Shown piece by piece: positions 63,193-64,000 of a stretch of 64,000 bases of DNA. Position numbers and translations under genes: made by a program. The DNA comes from Lepidurus packardi. Its lineage: Eukaryota; Arthropoda; Branchiopoda; Notostraca; Triopsidae. The notes below the pieces were generated by a model, which saw only the letters and a program-made list of their open reading frames with translations, ran no database searches and was not told the origin of the DNA. The stretch spans positions 620,001 through 684,000 of the forward strand of contig JAKZAN010000001.1 in the NCBI GenBank assembly GCA_023053545.1. Reading direction: 5' to 3'. How positions within the stretch are numbered: the stretch's first letter is position 1; each line of letters opens with the position of its first letter.

Positions 63193-63543
63193 TTCCCGTG
63201 ATTTAAATTATTATACCACTGACATTATTACAGAATATCCCTTTTGATTAAACCAACACTTGCTCAATAATTGTATACAAACTTTACATGTAAAACCTTC
63301 ATGGACACGAGTTCTTGGATTGGCTCAAATGCGGGTCCCAGAGGAGGAGCCTCGGAATTTGAATCAATTTTCTAACTATTCTATGTTGTTGCCAAAAGCT
63401 ATGTGCATGAAACTTGCATATAACTGGAAATGAAACTCTCTAATAAAATGCGCTTACATTTTGCTGGGACGCGAATAAATGAAAATTAAGCCTATGAAAA
63501 GGAGGAAAATAGCAACTTTAGAAAAAGGGTACTTAAAAGATAA

Positions 63544-64000
63544 TTACAAACTCTCCCGATTCTGAATCAGTGATTTATAACTGGGAGGTGAGTTCCAAAC
63601 AGCACTCGACGTTCGCTTTAACCTCATTCTACGATTGCTGTTCTTGAAAATCGATTCCAAATGGAGAGTCTTGAGTAATTCTTGAGGAGGGAAAACGCTG
63701 TTCAAAGAAGGCGGTTTCAAATTCTGTTCCTTGATTGCTTTTTGCAACGGAAGACCTAAGATAAATACAAGAAATACTATCAAGTTAATGTCCACAAAAC
63801 TTGCCATTTAAACCGACTAAACATTTGTACTTTTCATTTGATTCATATTCTAACCCTTTTCCCCCCATTTTGATAGTACCTGCAGCCCAAGAAGGAATTT
63901 TCTTGCGTGGCTCGTCCTCCTGATCCGTAGAATCCCCAGAACTCAAATCTTCCAGTCCGTAGTCATTGGTGCTGTTCACTTTCATGTACTTTTCGCCTCG
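63544..64000 (-). CDS. INCENP: INCENP C-terminal exons (IN-box), partial
   Basis: INCENP is the scaffold of the chromosomal passenger complex that binds and activates Aurora B at inner centromeres. Two exons are in view: one running off the window to 63880, and 63755-63544. Together they read [16 protein letters not shown], then [29 protein letters not shown] and [10 protein letters not shown]. The Trp of PSWA, the LESIF helix and the TSS motif (the Aurora B target Ser-Ser) are the IN-box hallmarks. The intron has clean GT-AG ends. The N-terminal and coiled-coil parts lie beyond 64000. Confidence 0.95.

Overview
The window is nuclear DNA of an invertebrate animal, most likely an arthropod and perhaps a crustacean. 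The evidence is split genes with short GT-AG introns (often 48-120 bp), an AT-rich intergenic background, and a gene set that fits arthropods: a Pelle/IRAK-type death-domain kinase, an Egalitarian-type exonuclease-domain protein, an arthropod-style RIC3, MANF, and a conserved-cysteine secreted protein of a kind I associate with arthropods. The species cannot be named from the sequence.

Region 1-11,400 is a giant near-perfect inverted repeat (palindrome) centred near 5,650. Base 1 pairs with base 11,400, so the left end lies outside the window. Sampled stretches of the arms differ by about 2-3%. No arm encodes a convincing protein, yet each carries a series of good GT donors and polypyrimidine-AG acceptors, kept in diverged tandem copies. 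This suggests a convergent pair of multi-exon non-coding transcription units. Near the centre lie mirrored tRNA-headed SINE-like copies, mirrored TATG microsatellites and a roughly 70-100 bp minisatellite.

Region 11,400-31,400 holds, in order: one or two uncharacterised minus-strand genes (12.4-15.1 kb); pelle (15.4-19.1 kb, minus); the U12-type spliceosome protein gene ZCRB1 (19.3-20.2 kb, minus); a secreted cysteine-rich protein (22.6-25.1 kb, plus); the nucleolar protein EBP2 (25.8-27.2 kb, plus); eIF4E3 (28.4-29.3 kb, minus); and a small coiled-coil protein (29.7-30.4 kb, minus).

Region 31.6-44.3 kb is one plus-strand gene, RIC3, the nicotinic receptor chaperone. One 6.3-kb exon gives it a very long, acidic, internally repeated tail; the ten modelled exons add up to an open frame of 2,673 codons.

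Region 44.6-64 kb holds DNA polymerase iota (minus, intronless), DPM3 (plus), egalitarian (minus), MANF (minus), an ankyrin-repeat protein (minus), malonyl-CoA decarboxylase (minus), a U2 snRNA 5' fragment, and the C-terminal exons of INCENP (minus, running off the end).

The genes are housekeeping, signalling and germline or chaperone functions with no shared pathway; the order looks like ordinary animal gene neighbourhoods. The distinctive property is pervasive local duplication of non-coding DNA. Nearly every intergenic space or long intron has two to six tandem copies of a 180-550 bp unit, several carrying pieces of the neighbouring gene (the EBP2 terminal exon, the POLI start, an egl splice acceptor). 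A MITE-like family with terminal inverted repeats underlies several of the arrays.
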